NCBI RefSeq assembly: GCF_900129355.1
Contig: NZ_FQVL01000012.1
Span: 27,246-91,245 of the forward strand
Length of the DNA: 64,000 nt
Origin: Seinonella peptonophila
GTDB lineage: Bacteria > Bacillota > Bacilli > Thermoactinomycetales > Thermoactinomycetaceae
Reading direction: 5' to 3'
Shown: positions 63,300-64,000 of the stretch, piece after piece
How the letters are laid out: the number at the start of each line of letters is the position of its first letter
Numbering within the stretch: the first letter of the stretch is position 1
Made by a program: the position numbers and the translations under genes
Notes under the pieces: model-generated
What the model was told of the DNA's origin: nothing
Databases searched by the model: none
What the model saw: only the letters and a program-made list of their open reading frames with translations

Positions 63300-63800
63300 A
63301 CTGTTTCTTGATAAAATGTGTACAGAGTCGGTTCCTTAATGTACAGGAATTCGACTTTTTAGGTTGCGATTTGCTTAGTGTATAATAATTGCGTTTTATC
63401 TGTAGAACCCCAGAAGTAATTTTTTTCTGTTTCATGAGATGTACTTACATTTTAAGGATCCTTCACTTTTACAGTAATCAACTTCGTCGGAAATATCTTG
63501 TTATTGGTTCCTTGCGGAACACTTCTTCCATTAATTGTTAGCAAGTAGTTTACATATTTAAAACGGGTAATTATCTTTACCATTATACTCTGTTTAATTT
63601 AATATGCATGAGTTATTGATTTTGCACTAACATCAGTGTTTACATATGATATATTTTTATTTGCAATTCCTTATATACTCTTTGGAATTTATCAAACGCT
63701 AAAAAGGGAGGCGATGATATTAAAAATCATTGATTTTTGATTCGTAATAGATAACTCTTTTTTTGTGATTGGATCCTATAGCTTGCTAGGAGAGGTAGAC

Positions 63801-63932
63801 ATGAAGTTAAACTTTCATTTTACAGTTTCTGATTGGAAGAAATTTCATAAAGAGTTTCTCAATCGAAAGAATATGGTAAAGATATATTTGTTTTTATTTT
63901 TATCTAGAGGTTGTTGCATAATTAATCGCTAA
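63801..63932 (+). pseudogene. 5' end of a gene truncated by an insertion sequence
   Basis: GGAGAGG lies six to nine bases before ATG 63801. The natural frame reads MKLNFHFTVSDWKKFHKEFL and NRKNMVKIYLFLFL before it runs into the element end AGAGGTTGTTGCATAAT at about 63906 and stops at 63932. It looks like the start of a membrane protein interrupted after some 35 codons. I cannot name it. Confidence 0.55.
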
Positions 63933-64000
63933 ACCCAAAGGGTTAGCGGTTCCAAGGTGCTTTTCGAGTGGAAATGTCCATCCACTTATTCATTAATCGA
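63906..64000. mobile_element. Left end of an insertion sequence running off the window
   Basis: GAGGTTGTTGCATAAT starts the element and matches the end of the relic at 61608-61785. CTAG flanks it on the left (63904-63907) and may be the target site. The visible 95 bases show no frame long enough to name the transposase. Confidence 0.6.

Noticed and set aside
1..64000. CRISPR arrays, tRNA or rRNA genes
   Set aside because: I saw no regularly spaced repeats and no cloverleaf or rRNA-like conserved blocks. The repeats found are IS ends, operators and terminators.

Overview
The window looks like the chromosome of a low-GC Gram-positive bacterium of the Bacillales. The evidence is strong AAGGAGG-type ribosome-binding sites, frequent TTG and GTG starts, CcpA-type cre boxes, Bacillus-style nadBCA genes divergent from a nifS-like gene, a NupNOPQ-type nucleoside transporter, a GudB/RocG-type glutamate dehydrogenase and HelD. 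A MmyB-type regulator and GC-rich inserts suggest contact with actinobacteria; Thermoactinomycetaceae is my guess and is not proven by the sequence.

Layout. 1-8.5 kb: a minus-strand nucleoside salvage operon (BMP lipoprotein, ABC ATPase, two permeases, two nucleoside hydrolases, a LacI regulator and the start of ribokinase), interrupted by an IS200/IS605-type guide-RNA relic. 8.7-10.2 kb: a self-contained ArsR-like regulator, small protein and ClpP-paralogue operon. 10.2-13 kb: AlkA and an acyl-CoA synthetase. 13.0-14.7 kb: a mosaic accessory patch with a GH6 cellulase pseudogene, a GC-rich orphan gene with its own promoter and structured leader, and a GC-rich 34-residue acidic peptide gene with a terminator. 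14.7-30 kb: mostly housekeeping and stress genes (FMN glutamate-synthase-like protein, ankyrin lipoprotein, ABC exporter, Sfp, M50 protease, PLP decarboxylase, ArsR/SRPBCC pair, methionine aminopeptidase, Fic, glutamate dehydrogenase, HI0933 flavoprotein, SDR). 30-35 kb: de novo NAD synthesis (nadBCA) with a cysteine desulfurase. 35-40.5 kb: two drug-type MFS pumps with TetR and AraC regulators; between them lies a GC-rich patch coding a Cys-rich peptide and a second, shortened copy of the IS605-type relic.

40.5-53.9 kb is the most coherent system: a catabolic locus combining a cellobiose-family PTS (IIA, IIB, IIC), a PRD-type regulator, a glucosamine-6-phosphate-deaminase-like enzyme, an aldo/keto reductase and a sugar-isomerase TIM barrel with the lower inositol pathway (IolB, IolC, IolA, IolD and a divergent class II aldolase). 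It lacks IolG, an inositol permease and IolR, so its substrate is probably not free myo-inositol. I suggest a phosphorylated amino-sugar or cyclitol conjugate.

54-59.6 kb: HelD, a VOC protein, and an MFS pump divergent from a MmyB-type regulator. 59.6-64 kb is decayed accessory DNA: an NlpC/P60 pseudogene, a P-loop kinase gene with an apparent ATA start, small hydrophilic proteins, a third and different IS605-type RNA end, and ends of a transposon whose next copy enters at the right edge and truncates a gene. I saw no tRNA, rRNA or CRISPR array.
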